Positions 1 to 9,163 are shown, counted from the stretch's first letter. The stretch is DNA of 64,000 nucleotides from Cytophaga hutchinsonii ATCC 33406 (GCF_000014145.1 NC_008255.1:1861501-1925500), one strand, 5' to 3'. The notes: generated by a model not told the origin, from the letters alone. Made by a program: numbers and translations.

Positions 1-417
1 TACTAATATTTTAGGTACAAAGTATGGGTTAAATCGGGGAGTGCCGTCACCTTTTGCATACTCCATGATCTGTTCCTGTGTGGTAAGAATACCTCCGTTG
101 CCGGAACCCCAGATAACACCGATGCGGTCTTTGTTTAATGAGTCGAAATCTATCTTCGCCTGTTCTATAGCTTCTTTAACCGTTATAAGTGCATATTGTG
201 TAAACAGATCATACTTGCGGGCTTCGCCTTTTTCGAAATAATTAAGCGGATTATATCCTTTAATTTCACAGGCAAATTTTGTTTTGAATTTTTCTGTATT
301 AAAATAGGTGATGGGTGCAGCGCCGCTTTTTCCAGCCAGCAGGTTATTCCAAAATTCATTCGATGTATTCCCGATAGGTGTAAGAGCTCCTATACCTGTA
401 ACAACTACTCTTCTCAT
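1..417 (-). CDS. fabF: 3-oxoacyl-ACP synthase II, N-terminal part (cut by window edge)
   Basis: Condensing enzyme of type II fatty-acid synthesis that extends acyl-ACP with malonyl-ACP in the cytoplasm. Only the first 139 codons are present. The protein opens with MRRVVVTGIGALTPIG, the hallmark FabF/KAS II start, and continues with the expected VIWGSGNGG segment near residue 114. The catalytic Cys-His-His triad would lie beyond the window edge and cannot be checked. The start is the ATG reading leftward from 417. FabB or another KAS-like protein is possible, but the N-terminus is most like FabF. It is divergent from hslV, and a promoter-like CAAAAATA (minus TATTTTTG) sits 26 bases upstream. 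Confidence 0.9.
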   Translation of the reverse strand, partial: MRRVVVTGIGALTPIGNTSNEFWNNLLAGKSGAAPITYFNTEKFKTKFACEIKGYNPLNYFEKGEARKYDLFTQYALITVKEAIEQAKIDFDSLNKDRIGVIWGSGNGGILTTQEQIMEYAKGDGTPRFNPYFVPKILV

Positions 418-442
418 GCTTACTATTCACTGATTTATCCTC

Positions 443-450
443 CAAAAATA
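443..450 (-). promoter_or_regulatory. Candidate -7 element for fabF
   Basis: Reads TATTTTTG on the minus strand, matching the Bacteroidetes TAnnTTTG -7 consensus, 26 bases before the fabF ATG. No clear TTG -33 box is seen at the usual distance, so this rests on the -7 match alone. Confidence 0.35.
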
Positions 451-555
451 ACGGAATATAAGTGAATTGTAATACACATTGTTTAAATATTCAATCCAAT
501 GGAAGGTTTTATATATCGAACGAAAAGTGTATTTTGAGTTCAAATTATACAGACA

Positions 556-1098
556 ATGGAGAAAATACATGCAACTACGGTTGTTGCAATCAGACATAAC
601 GGACAAATTTCAATAGGTGCAGACGGGCAGGCGACGTTGGGAAATACGGTAGTGAAAGACTATGTAAAAAAAGTGCGTAAATTAATGGAAGGTAAAGTGT
701 TATGCGGATTTGCCGGTTCTACAGCCGATGCATTTACGCTGCTGGAACGTTTTGAAGAAAAACTGAATACCTACGCCGGCAATATGAAACGTGCTGCTAT
801 TGAATTAGCGAAAGACTGGCGTACAGATCGTTATTTACGCAAGCTGGAAGCGATGATGATTGTTGTTAACAAAGATGAACTGTTATTGATTTCCGGAACT
901 GGTGATGTGATTGAGCCGGATAATGACATCTTATCTATTGGTTCGGGAAGTATGTACGCACAGTCTGCAGCTGCTGCATTAAAAAAACATGCAACACACT
1001 TGTCTGCTCCGGAAATGGTTCGTGAAAGTTTGAGCATTGCTGCAGATATCTGTATTTATACCAATCATAATTTTGTTATTGAAACGGCTGTTGCATGA
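556..1098 (+). CDS. hslV: ATP-dependent protease HslUV, peptidase subunit
   Basis: Proteasome-like threonine peptidase that forms a double hexameric ring capped by the HslU ATPase and degrades cytoplasmic proteins. The 180-residue length is normal. Family signatures are clear: [10 protein letters not shown] with the nucleophile threonine at residue 7, [32 protein letters not shown] and ICIYTNHN. Unlike the E. coli enzyme, where Thr follows the initiator Met directly, six residues (MEKIHA) precede the threonine, so a short propeptide must be removed or another start used; no later ATG fits. hslU is not in the window. The stop overlaps the next gene by ATGA, suggesting translational coupling. 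Confidence 0.95.
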   Translation: MEKIHATTVVAIRHNGQISIGADGQATLGNTVVKDYVKKVRKLMEGKVLCGFAGSTADAFTLLERFEEKLNTYAGNMKRAAIELAKDWRTDRYLRKLEAMMIVVNKDELLLISGTGDVIEPDNDILSIGSGSMYAQSAAAALKKHATHLSAPEMVRESLSIAADICIYTNHNFVIETAVA

Positions 1099-1433
1099 TA
1101 AAAATCTATCATAACCCACGTTGTCAAAAGAGTCGTACGGCCCTGGCATATGTTGAAGAGCGCGATGAGAACATTGAAGTGGTGGAATATTTGAAAAATC
1201 CGCCAACAGCAAAAGAGTTGAAAGAAGTATTGCAGCTGCTGAAAATGAAACCAATGGATATTATCCGGAAAAAGGAAACGCTGTACATTGATTCGTATAA
1301 AGACAAGGAATTTACCGATGCACAGTGGATTTCTATTTTAGCAGAACATCCTGTTTTAATTGAACGACCAATATTGATTAATAAAAATAAAGCTGTAATC
1401 GCCCGTGATGAAGCAACGTTAAAAAGTTTTTAA
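1095..1433 (+). CDS. ArsC-family (arsenate reductase-like) thioredoxin-fold protein
   Basis: A 112-residue protein of the ArsC/YffB/Spx superfamily. It begins [14 protein letters not shown] with a CxxS redox motif (Cys10-Ser13), and it keeps an arginine-proline pair (LIERPILI, near residue 92) in the position where true ArsC binds oxyanion. Glutaredoxin-coupled arsenate reductase activity is therefore possible, but no ars operon genes are adjacent and many such housekeeping paralogs have unknown substrates. It overlaps hslV by four bases (ATGA), so the two are probably co-transcribed. The family is certain; the arsenate function is not. Confidence 0.8.
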   Translation: MIKIYHNPRCQKSRTALAYVEERDENIEVVEYLKNPPTAKELKEVLQLLKMKPMDIIRKKETLYIDSYKDKEFTDAQWISILAEHPVLIERPILINKNKAVIARDEATLKSF

Positions 1434-1450
1434 TAAACATCCTGAATTAA

Positions 1451-1978
1451 GTGAAGTATAGCCTGTTTGTATTTTTATTTCTTTTAACAAATGCTTTTGT
1501 ATTTGCTCAATCGGAAACACCTCGCCGGAGAGATTTCAATATAGGCACGTTTACCGGTATTGGCGGTGCATCGCTTATGCCGATACCAACGTTAGATGTG
1601 CGTTATAAAGGAACGACATTACGTATAGCACCGGGTTATAAATATAATGGAGTAGGGGTTACGCAGGAACTGTTTCCTTTCTCAAAAACGTTTTATAATA
1701 TTTACTGGCTCGCTTCCGTCTATTATGTGAGAGGCACTGAATCCAAGCATGCAAATGCCACAACAGATTTTAATGCATACTCCCTGCTTGGCGGTTTGAA
1801 ATATTATATGGGTACACGTTTCTTTTCAGAGTTACAGCTGGGTGCTGAATACAGAGAAAAATCAACTCCGGGTTATGCATCAACAAATAATGTATCACCG
1901 TATTTTGAATTTGGTATCGGAATAAATCTGTTTCGAAATTATCCTAAAAAAGTAACTACTATCGGCGGAGGAGAATAA
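1451..1978 (+). CDS. Predicted outer-membrane beta-barrel protein
   Basis: A 175-residue protein of unknown function. Residues 1-19 form a signal peptide ending FVFAQ. The mature part has alternating hydrophobic/aromatic strands separated by Gly-rich turns (FTGIGGASLMP, YSLLGGLKYYMG, FFSELQLGAEY), typical of small Bacteroidetes outer-membrane barrels. The only start giving the complete signal peptide is GTG at 1451. It sits 17 bases after the ArsC-like gene, and its stop is immediately followed by the next ATG, so it appears to belong to a hslV-arsC-like-barrel-acpH-like transcription unit. The exact family cannot be named by eye. Confidence 0.7.
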   Translation: MKYSLFVFLFLLTNAFVFAQSETPRRRDFNIGTFTGIGGASLMPIPTLDVRYKGTTLRIAPGYKYNGVGVTQELFPFSKTFYNIYWLASVYYVRGTESKHANATTDFNAYSLLGGLKYYMGTRFFSELQLGAEYREKSTPGYASTNNVSPYFEFGIGINLFRNYPKKVTTIGGGE

Positions 1979-2572
1979 ATGAATTTTTTAGCACACGTAT
2001 TTCTTTCCGGAACAAACCAGTCTTCTATGATTGGTAATTTTATTGCAGACTCTGTAAGAGGAAAAGAGATATTGGAATTTTCTCCGGAAATTAAAGAAGG
2101 TATTATGCTGCATCGGTTTATAGATCATTATACCGATACGCATGCCATTATCAGTGAAGGGAAGAAAGTACTTACGCCCTATTTCGGTAAATATAATGCT
2201 GTAGTGCTGGATATATACATGGATCATTTTTTAGCAAAGGATTGGGTTAATTATTCAAATATTCCTTTAGCAGCCTTTGCTCAGACCATCTATCAGCATT
2301 TACAAAATAATTTTGCACTGTTGCCTGATCGGGTACAGGAACTACTGCCGTATATGATCAGACAGGACTGGCTTAGCAATTATGCTAATTTTTATGGTAT
2401 GGAACGGGTGTTTCAGGGAATGTCGCGTAGAGCTTCTTTTGTGTCTCATATGGAAGATGCAACGGCAGTTCTTCAAAAACATTATTCAGAAATGCAGCAT
2501 TGTTTTGATTCATTTTTTCCTGAATTGCAAGGAGCGGTTGCCAATTATCTTAAAGCAAGCAGCCATAGCTAA
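1979..2572 (+). CDS. ACP phosphodiesterase-like protein (AcpH/DUF479 family)
   Basis: A 197-residue cytoplasmic protein resembling AcpH, an HD-type hydrolase that removes the phosphopantetheine arm from acyl carrier protein. Signatures are MNFLAHVFLSG at the start, GNFIADSVRG near residue 20 and the metal-ligand cluster LHRFIDHYTDTH near residue 44, followed by YMDHFLA. The length matches the family. The ATG directly abuts the upstream stop codon (TAAATG), implying coupled translation. The family assignment is strong. Whether this copy really cleaves holo-ACP is inference, although fabF lies nearby. Confidence 0.85.
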   Translation: MNFLAHVFLSGTNQSSMIGNFIADSVRGKEILEFSPEIKEGIMLHRFIDHYTDTHAIISEGKKVLTPYFGKYNAVVLDIYMDHFLAKDWVNYSNIPLAAFAQTIYQHLQNNFALLPDRVQELLPYMIRQDWLSNYANFYGMERVFQGMSRRASFVSHMEDATAVLQKHYSEMQHCFDSFFPELQGAVANYLKASSHS

Positions 2573-2732
2573 TATTTCCCTATTAAATGATTGATTATGA
2601 GATATATAATAATTATTTTTAATCTATAGTAAAAAATTTAAATGAATTCACAAAACAGGATTGTAATCATTTAAACATAAAATTGTATCTTTAATAGATG
2701 TTTTAAAACAAGCTCATCTCAACATATTTACT

Positions 2733-3227
2733 ATGAACACACTTACATCAAAACTTGCCTTCATGTTTTTAATGACATTTATATTTTCTACGGGAAATGT
2801 ATTTGCTCAGAAAAATTCTGCTCCATTAACATATGTTAGTGCTAATGCCGTTTTAAAGAAAACCCATACAAAAGAAGAATTAGAATTGATGAGTAAATTG
2901 GAATTGACAACAATTTACCAGGAACGTATTGGTATCATTACGGAAGTATTACCATACTTGGCCTTACATAGCAAGCCGGGTGCGACATTAAGTGATATGA
3001 GCATTCCTCAGACACCCGAAAACAAAAGCCATTTAGAAAAAGAAGTTAAAAACAAACAGGAATACATTACTTCTGTAAATGAAACATTGGTAGATATTAT
3101 TCCTTACGCAGATAAACAAAACATTATCTGGTCGATTTTATTTTTTGAAGATATTATTCAGCGTTCAGACTATTCGGTTGCCATACCTCAGATTACGGCC
3201 CCTTCTACAGCGCCTACTACTAAATAA
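2733..3227 (+). CDS. Secreted/periplasmic protein of unknown function
   Basis: A 164-residue protein that I do not recognise. Residues 1-26 form a clear signal peptide (hydrophobic core FMFLMTFIFSTG, ending VFAQ). The mature part is helical and charged (KKTHTKEELELMSKLEL, KSHLEKEVKNKQEY) and ends in a Pro/Thr-rich tail (TAPSTAPTTK). No Cys for lipidation and no T9SS tail are visible. It stands alone, 160 bases after the acpH-like gene, and is followed by a strong bidirectional terminator shared with smc. A near-consensus -7 box (TATCTTTA at 2686-2693) lies upstream. Confidence 0.7.
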   Translation: MNTLTSKLAFMFLMTFIFSTGNVFAQKNSAPLTYVSANAVLKKTHTKEELELMSKLELTTIYQERIGIITEVLPYLALHSKPGATLSDMSIPQTPENKSHLEKEVKNKQEYITSVNETLVDIIPYADKQNIIWSILFFEDIIQRSDYSVAIPQITAPSTAPTTK

Positions 3228-3254
3228 TCAAACCTATCTTTTAATAATAAAATA

Positions 3255-3293
3255 AAAAGGTCCTTTCCGCTGATATCGGAAAGGACCTTTTTT
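3255..3293. terminator. Bidirectional intrinsic terminator between the secreted protein and smc
   Basis: Perfect hairpin with arms AAGGTCCTTTCCG and CGGAAAGGACCTT around a short loop, flanked by A-run and T-run so that it works from both sides. It serves the convergent genes ending at 3227 (+) and 3316 (-). Confidence 0.9.
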
Positions 3294-3315
3294 ATGTTCT
3301 ATCGATTTAAGCTTG

Positions 3316-6300
3316 TTAGGCTTCATTTAACGAACGTAAGTCTACAGGTACCAATCTGGATACACCTTGCTCTACCATCGTGATACCGTAGATAATATCA
3401 GTACTAGCCATCGTACGTTTGTTGTGCGTTACAATAATGAATTGTGATTCACCCGCAAACTGACGGATGATATTATTGAATTTATCAATGTTGGCATCAT
3501 CTAACGGTGCATCAACCTCATCGAAGATACAGAATGGTGCCGGCTTGATTAAGTAGATCGCAAACAGAAGAGAGATTGCAGTAAGCGTTTTTTCTCCTCC
3601 GGATAATTGATTGATTGTTAACGGACGCTTACCTTTTGGTTTTGCCATAATATCAATCGCTGAATCTAATGGATTTTCCGGATCAACCAATTTCAGATCA
3701 CAACTATCTTCATCTGTAAACAGCGAACGGAACACCCGGATAAAGTTATCGCGGATTTTTTCAAACGCATCCAGGAAGGTCGCCTTAGCAACGGTATCAA
3801 TCTCATTAATGGTTTCCATTAATGATTCTTTTGATTTTGCCAGATCTTCTTTTTGTGTTGTAATAAACACGTGGCGTTCTTTGATCTCCTGGTATGCTTC
3901 CATTGCCATGGGGTTGATTGGCCCAAGGCGGTCTAAGCTGTTTTTAATTTTAATAACTTTTTCTTTCAGTTCTTCTTCGGATGGTAATACATCATCCGGA
4001 TTCTGATTCGCTAAAATGTCGTCTAAGTTTAAATTAAACTCTACATTCAAACGCTCTTTGATGGAACTTAAACCAATTTTTGTTTCCGTAACACGGTTCT
4101 GAAGCGTAACAAGTATTTCATCACATTCTTCACGGTTACGTCTGATTTCCTTAACTTCTTTTTCTACTTCATCAATACGTACCCGTGTGCTGTAATAATC
4201 TTTTTCAGCTTCATGCACACCTTGTTCGATCGATTCTTTTTCTTTGTAGAAAGAGATGAGTTCATCTTCGCTCACATCAGCACTGTCAACCATCTGGCGG
4301 ATCTCACCATTTGCTATTTCCAGTTCTTCTAAGTTTTTAGCAATACGTTCTTTGCTTTGATCAAACGTTGTTTGTTTGTAACCAATTTCCTGCTCTAAAC
4401 TGTTTACACGGTTTTGCTGCTGATGGAAACCAATATTCTCCTGATTGTATACAGCAGATTTGTTGCTTAACTGCGTTGTCTGTAAGCTGAAATCATCATT
4501 CAACTGATTCAGTCTTTCTTCCAGACTTTCAAGTTCATCTTTACCTTCTTTGGCAAGAGGCGTATTGATATTAATGTCTTCTTCAATTTTAGCGATCTTT
4601 TCCAATACATCTTCTCTGCGCAAACTATTATCAGAAAGCATGGAAGCCAGCTGTTCCTGTTTTGTTTTCAGCGTAATGTACTCGTTGTTTACTAAATTGA
4701 TCTCACGGCGAAGTTCTTCAACTTCTAATTTTTTCGTATTCTCTTTTAATAAATAAAACTCTTTTAATTTCGTATCAAGTACAACACGAATGTTTTCAAT
4801 ATCACTGGTGATCTGCTTGATATCTGCTTCAAGCTTTTCCATGTTCTTGGCACGGCCGATACGTTTCCCTTCAAACAATCCTACTGAACCACCGGAAATA
4901 CTGTATTTGCGTTTTGCTAACTTACCATTCTGTGTAATAAAGACCGATTGCGGATCTTCCGGAATAATATCCTGATTACCTGTAATAATGTATACACCAT
5001 CCAGAATATATTGAATCAAACCTTTGTATTTGTTATCGTATTCAACAATATCCAGGGCAGATACGCAGTCGCCAAACGTATTTTTTTGTGATGATGTATA
5101 GTTATTGAAACGGGTTAAAACAAAGAAGTTTGCTTTGCCTTTTGCTGAATCACTTAATAGGTTTACTGCCTGAATTGCCTGTGCTTCGTTCTCTACCACA
5201 TAGTAATTCATGAACGACTCCAGGTAGTTCTCTATACACAGTCTGAATTTTTCGTCACAGGTAAGAATATCCGAAAGGAGCGGAGTGTCCTTACCCCACG
5301 ACGCATTCTTCTTTAAGAATTTGATTGCTTCCGGGAAACCTTCCAGGTTCTCAACCATTGATTTGGTTAAGTTGAATTCGTTTTGCTTTGAATCAAGCTT
5401 TCTGTTTGCCTGCGTCAATTGTTCACGGATCTGTTCAATCTCTTTTTCAAGATTGATCACCTGCTGCTGAATACGCTCATCTTCAGCTTGGAGGGTTTCA
5501 AGCTCCGCATTTTTTGTATCTAGTGTACGCTTTACTTCATTTGCTTTGCTTTCAAATTCTGAAAGGTTAGCAGAATGCGCAGATGTATCACTTGTTGTTT
5601 TTTCTAATTCCTGTTTTAAAGATGAAAGCTGAATGGCATAAATTTCGAGCTGTTTGTTGATCTGATAAACCTGTTCCTGCTTTAATTTAAATGCACTGGA
5701 AGCTGTTCCTACTTCTTCCTGTAAAAGCTTGTTTTTTTCTTTTTGCTCTTCGTATTCCTGCTTTAATTTTTCAACTTTTAACGAAATTTCTTCAAATATT
5801 TTCTCTGCTGATTCTTTTTCTTTTGTTAAGCTATCCAGGCTGAATGCCGCACGGTCATTGCTTTGCTTATCTAATTCAATCTGATCGGTTAATGATTTGC
5901 TTTTGTCATTTAAGAAACGCAGACGTTCGTTTTTAATTTTTTTATCACTTTCAAACGTACGGATCAAATTCACATGTTCGTTCAACGTTTTTTGCCTGTC
6001 AGCTAATAATTTTTCTTTATTAACCATCTCCAGTTTTACACGCTCAACATCACTTTCTTTTTCATTGATCTGTGAATTGTATTGCGTGCGCAAGTCTGTT
6101 TTTTCATCTAACGTCTTGTTTAAAGCTTGTATTTCCTCATGTTGAGAATGTACACTTACTTTAGCCAGATCAATACTCGCATTTTTATAATCTTCTTTTA
6201 TCTCATGATATTTTTCAGTCTGTTTGGCTTGCTTCTCAAGCGATTTAAGATTTTTGTTAATCTCAAAAAGTAAATCTTCAACGCGTTCAAGATCTTTATC

Positions 6301-6852
6301 TGTTTCTTCTAATTTCTTAAGCGTTTGTTTTTTACGCATTTTGAATTTAGAGATCCCCGCTGCTTCTTCAAACAATTCACGGCGCGATCCGTCTTTATCG
6401 TTCAAAATATCATCAACCATTTTCAATTCAATGATTGCATACGAATCAGAACCGATACCTGTATCCAGAAACAAGTCATTGATATCTTTCAACCGACAGG
6501 TAACACCGTTCAATAAATATTCACTGTCGCCTGTACGGTAGTAACGGCGTGTGATTGTAACCTGAGAATATTCAGTCGGTAATAAATTTTTTGTATTGTT
6601 AAAAGATAACGAAACTTCTGCCATTTGCTGTGGCTTACGGTTTTTTGTGCCGTTAAAAATAACGTTCTCCATTTTGTCCGAACGTAGGGCACGTGTTTTC
6701 TGTTCACCCAATACCCAACGTATCGCATCTACAACGTTTGATTTTCCGCAGCCATTTGGACCTACAATACCAGTAATACCTTCGTCAAAATTTATGACTA
6801 CTTTATCACCAAAACTCTTAAATCCTTTAATCTCTAACTTACTTAATTGCAT
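3316..6852 (-). CDS. smc: Chromosome segregation protein SMC
   Basis: Condensin ATPase that compacts and separates the chromosome, working as a dimer with ScpA/ScpB. It has 1178 residues from MQLSKLEIKGFKSFGD, the canonical SMC start; an in-frame ATG 18 codons upstream (6906) gives an atypical basic extension, so 6852 is preferred. Walker A GPNGCGKSN is at residues 31-39. Long coiled coils flank a hinge near residues 500-640, which contains the Gly-rich ISGGSVGLFEGKR segment. The C-terminal head carries the ABC signature LSGGEKTLTA and Walker B CIFDEVDAPLDD. The length is normal. scpA and scpB are not adjacent. It is divergent from the gene at 7009. Confidence 0.96.
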   Translation of the reverse strand: MQLSKLEIKGFKSFGDKVVINFDEGITGIVGPNGCGKSNVVDAIRWVLGEQKTRALRSDKMENVIFNGTKNRKPQQMAEVSLSFNNTKNLLPTEYSQVTITRRYYRTGDSEYLLNGVTCRLKDINDLFLDTGIGSDSYAIIELKMVDDILNDKDGSRRELFEEAAGISKFKMRKKQTLKKLEETDKDLERVEDLLFEINKNLKSLEKQAKQTEKYHEIKEDYKNASIDLAKVSVHSQHEEIQALNKTLDEKTDLRTQYNSQINEKESDVERVKLEMVNKEKLLADRQKTLNEHVNLIRTFESDKKIKNERLRFLNDKSKSLTDQIELDKQSNDRAAFSLDSLTKEKESAEKIFEEISLKVEKLKQEYEEQKEKNKLLQEEVGTASSAFKLKQEQVYQINKQLEIYAIQLSSLKQELEKTTSDTSAHSANLSEFESKANEVKRTLDTKNAELETLQAEDERIQQQVINLEKEIEQIREQLTQANRKLDSKQNEFNLTKSMVENLEGFPEAIKFLKKNASWGKDTPLLSDILTCDEKFRLCIENYLESFMNYYVVENEAQAIQAVNLLSDSAKGKANFFVLTRFNNYTSSQKNTFGDCVSALDIVEYDNKYKGLIQYILDGVYIITGNQDIIPEDPQSVFITQNGKLAKRKYSISGGSVGLFEGKRIGRAKNMEKLEADIKQITSDIENIRVVLDTKLKEFYLLKENTKKLEVEELRREINLVNNEYITLKTKQEQLASMLSDNSLRREDVLEKIAKIEEDININTPLAKEGKDELESLEERLNQLNDDFSLQTTQLSNKSAVYNQENIGFHQQQNRVNSLEQEIGYKQTTFDQSKERIAKNLEELEIANGEIRQMVDSADVSEDELISFYKEKESIEQGVHEAEKDYYSTRVRIDEVEKEVKEIRRNREECDEILVTLQNRVTETKIGLSSIKERLNVEFNLNLDDILANQNPDDVLPSEEELKEKVIKIKNSLDRLGPINPMAMEAYQEIKERHVFITTQKEDLAKSKESLMETINEIDTVAKATFLDAFEKIRDNFIRVFRSLFTDEDSCDLKLVDPENPLDSAIDIMAKPKGKRPLTINQLSGGEKTLTAISLLFAIYLIKPAPFCIFDEVDAPLDDANIDKFNNIIRQFAGESQFIIVTHNKRTMASTDIIYGITMVEQGVSRLVPVDLRSLNEA

Positions 6853-7008
6853 GGAATTCGCCTCTCTTGTGAATTTTAATCTTTTAAAAGTAAGATAATT
6901 AGCCACCAGATAGTACCCCCATTATACCCGTTTATCAACAGTTTTATTAACAGAAATGTATGTCCGGTTTATTTTTTGTATCTTGATAACGGAATATAAT
7001 TCACTGAT

Positions 7009-7518
7009 ATGGAAAAGCTTAAGATTCTTTTTTGGGTAGTTGCAATAGGCATTTATATTTACACACAAATAAAGGATGCACTGAAAAAAGGGAAACGTAC
7101 CGACCCGATTCCATCCGGTTCCCCCATACCTAATTTGTCTAAAAAACAATCTTCACAGCCAGTTACAACAAGTACTGTAAATCCATATATAAGAGAATCA
7201 TATAAACCGCAGCAACCTAAATTTGCAAAAAGATTTCAGAGTACATATAGCCGGAAAGAAGAACTAAAACAAAAAAATAATCCCGAAGCCGATAAATACA
7301 ATCAGGATATTGTTTCACGCGAAGCTTTTTATAAGCAGGAAGAGCCTGTGAATTACGAAAAAATAGCACCTAAGGCTTCCGTTTTTGGTGTAGATGAACA
7401 TCTGCAGCCTTATTCTGTGAAACAAAAAAACAAACATCCGTTGCTGACTTTTTTATCTACAAAGAGTAACTTAAGAAATGCATTTATAACAGGGGAGATC
7501 CTGAAGCGCAGAGACTGA
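7009..7518 (+). CDS. Small membrane-anchored protein of unknown function
   Basis: A 169-residue protein that I do not recognise. One N-terminal transmembrane helix (LKILFWVVAIGIYIYTQI, about residues 4-21) is followed by a long hydrophilic, Pro/Ser/Gln/Lys-rich tail that looks disordered and probably stays in the cytoplasm. No signal-peptidase site or lipobox is seen. It is divergent from smc with about 155 bases between the two starts; a near-consensus -7 sequence (TATCTTGA) lies in that gap. Conserved position next to smc in relatives would be informative but cannot be checked here. Confidence 0.65.
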   Translation: MEKLKILFWVVAIGIYIYTQIKDALKKGKRTDPIPSGSPIPNLSKKQSSQPVTTSTVNPYIRESYKPQQPKFAKRFQSTYSRKEELKQKNNPEADKYNQDIVSREAFYKQEEPVNYEKIAPKASVFGVDEHLQPYSVKQKNKHPLLTFLSTKSNLRNAFITGEILKRRD

Positions 7519-7625
7519 TACAGAAAACATACGTTTTTCACACAATTAATTATTGAAATCTGCAACCAGACAACCTTCATCTTTTATCTCAAGAAAATCA
7601 ACGAAACATAATCAGAATATAATTT

Positions 7626-8168
7626 ATGCTACTGGACGAAATGAAATCAAAATCACTAGATGAGATTTATATTGAAAAAACATATTCTCATTTGGAAAGA
7701 GGTGTAGATGGTGTAATCAGAGAAGTAGCAAGAACATATAAACAAAAATTAAATGTTAAAACCATAAAACCGGGACTTAGATTTGTTCATTTTATTGTAG
7801 ATGGAATTGCATTGCAATTAATTTTATCTGTACCTAAAATATTTTTTTTCTCCAATCCACAATTACTTGCGCTTATTTCATTATTACTGATAATACTATA
7901 CCCAGTAATGTATATATTTTTTGAATATAAGTTTCAGCAAACTCCAGGTAAAATGGTTACAAATTATGTAGTAATTAATGAATATGCAGAAAAACCAAGC
8001 TTAAGAATTTGTATCCTTCGAACAGTAATACGATTTATTCCTTTTGAAGCTTTTTCTTGTCTAAGCTCTCCCAGCAGAGGATGGCACGATAGATGGACAA
8101 AGACTTATGTAGTCGAAAAAAAAGAAGTGGAAAAACTAAAATCGATTCTAATGAAATATAATAATTAG
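7626..8168 (+). CDS. RDD-family membrane protein
   Basis: A 180-residue integral membrane protein. After a 45-residue charged N-terminus comes GLRFVHFIVDGIAL, matching the Arg...Asp of the RDD domain. Two strongly hydrophobic segments follow (about residues 65-85 and 90-105), then QQTPGKMV and RTVIRFIPFEAFSCL ... GWHDRWTKTYVV, the conserved C-terminal half of the RDD domain. The family is widespread; some members are linked to ion antiport but most have unknown function. It is monocistronic by context, bounded downstream by a bidirectional terminator. Confidence 0.8.
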   Translation: MLLDEMKSKSLDEIYIEKTYSHLERGVDGVIREVARTYKQKLNVKTIKPGLRFVHFIVDGIALQLILSVPKIFFFSNPQLLALISLLLIILYPVMYIFFEYKFQQTPGKMVTNYVVINEYAEKPSLRICILRTVIRFIPFEAFSCLSSPSRGWHDRWTKTYVVEKKEVEKLKSILMKYNN

Positions 8169-8245
8169 AAAAAACATTTTTAACATGGAAAATAAATAAA
8201 TTACCTCTTACTCCAATCTTTTTAATCCATCCAAAATCTGAATAA

Positions 8246-8283
8246 AAAAATCCCGTCCTGATACTTATCAGGACGGGATTTTT
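8246..8283. terminator. Bidirectional intrinsic terminator (RDD protein / desaturase)
   Basis: Thirteen-pair perfect stem, TCCCGTCCTGATA at 8251-8263 against TATCAGGACGGGA at 8266-8278, with a two-base tip, A-run on the left and T-run on the right. It lies between convergent genes ending at 8168 (+) and 8307 (-). Confidence 0.92.
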
Positions 8284-8306
8284 CACTATGGTTTAATCTT
8301 ACTTAA

Positions 8307-9068
8307 TTACGCTTTAGCATCCGGATTAACCAGACGTATGATGCGTACATAATGCAATACTTTTATTACCGGATAGGTAGGATCAAATTCAAACCACTTC
8401 ATTGCAAAGTTTGGTCTGCTGCCATACATATGGTGATTGTTCTGAAATAATTCACCACCTAACAGTACATCCAGAGCAAGTGTGTTTCTGGAAGCATCTT
8501 TGTTATCAAAGTTCTGATAACCTAATTTATGCCCAAACCAGTTAACGATAGCACCGTGTACAGGTCCCATTAAGAAATGGATTGGTAATAATAAATATAA
8601 ATACCACATATCAGCAGGAACAAAATAAATGTAGAATAATACATATAATGTTCCCCAAATAATTCTGGAGATCCACATATCACCAATGTTATCGATGAAT
8701 GCCCATTCAGGAAGGTTCTTATTGAACTTATCCTCAACTTGTGCTTCTCTTCTTAATACAGCGTTGTAGATGTCTTTTGTTTTCCACATCATAACAAATG
8801 CATTTCTTGAATAAAGAGGAGAGTGTGGATCTTTTTCTGTATCACTATAGGCATGGTGCATTCTGTGAAGTGCGCCATAGGCTCTTGGAACTAAGTAAGA
8901 AGAACCTTGAGTCAGGTATAAGAATATAAAGAAGAATTTCTCCCAGAATTTATTCATTTTAAACATTGCGTGCGCAGAATATCTGTGCAGAAAGAATGTT
9001 TGGCTGAACAAAGATAAATACCAATGCGCAACAAAGAATATAATAATGGGCCAGGCTGTACCAGTCAT
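8307..9068 (-). CDS. Membrane fatty-acid (acyl-CoA/acyl-lipid) desaturase
   Basis: Di-iron membrane enzyme inserting a double bond into fatty acyl chains. It has 253 residues with the three histidine boxes of the stearoyl-CoA desaturase family: HRYSAH (28-33), HRMHH (68-72) and NHHMYG (211-216), plus NWFGHKLG with His180. Hydrophobic segments lie at about 5-25, 45-60, 135-155 and 155-175. It is short compared with eukaryotic enzymes because no cytochrome b5 domain is fused, as is usual in bacteria. Such enzymes adjust membrane fluidity in the cold. A perfect palindrome overlapping a -7 element lies just upstream (9098-9120), suggesting repressor control. Confidence 0.9.
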   Translation of the reverse strand: MTGTAWPIIIFFVAHWYLSLFSQTFFLHRYSAHAMFKMNKFWEKFFFIFLYLTQGSSYLVPRAYGALHRMHHAYSDTEKDPHSPLYSRNAFVMMWKTKDIYNAVLRREAQVEDKFNKNLPEWAFIDNIGDMWISRIIWGTLYVLFYIYFVPADMWYLYLLLPIHFLMGPVHGAIVNWFGHKLGYQNFDNKDASRNTLALDVLLGGELFQNNHHMYGSRPNFAMKWFEFDPTYPVIKVLHYVRIIRLVNPDAKA

Positions 9069-9097
9069 TTTTAGGTTAGTTTGGTTTGTAATTACAA

Positions 9098-9120
9098 CAA
9101 CAAATTTAATGAATTTGTTG
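9098..9120 (-). promoter_or_regulatory. Palindromic operator candidate overlapping the desaturase promoter
   Basis: CAACAAATT and AATTTGTTG form a perfect 9-base inverted repeat around five bases. On the minus strand the interval contains TAAATTTG (9108-9101), an exact TAnnTTTG -7 match, about 32 bases before the desaturase ATG. No T-run follows, so it is unlikely to be a terminator. A dimeric regulator bound here would block the promoter. The regulator is unknown. Confidence 0.5.
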
Positions 9121-9163
9121 CTGAAAAACAGAATTTATTTTCAGAAGTATGTATTTAGGCTGA

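Noticed and set aside
1095-1433. Arsenic-resistance operon
   Set aside because: Only an ArsC-like protein is present; no arsR, arsB/acr3 or other ars gene is adjacent.
6853-6906. Upstream ATG for smc adding 18 residues
   Set aside because: The extension MANYLTFKRL... is basic and atypical; the family start MxLxKLxIxGFKSF fits the ATG at 6852 exactly.
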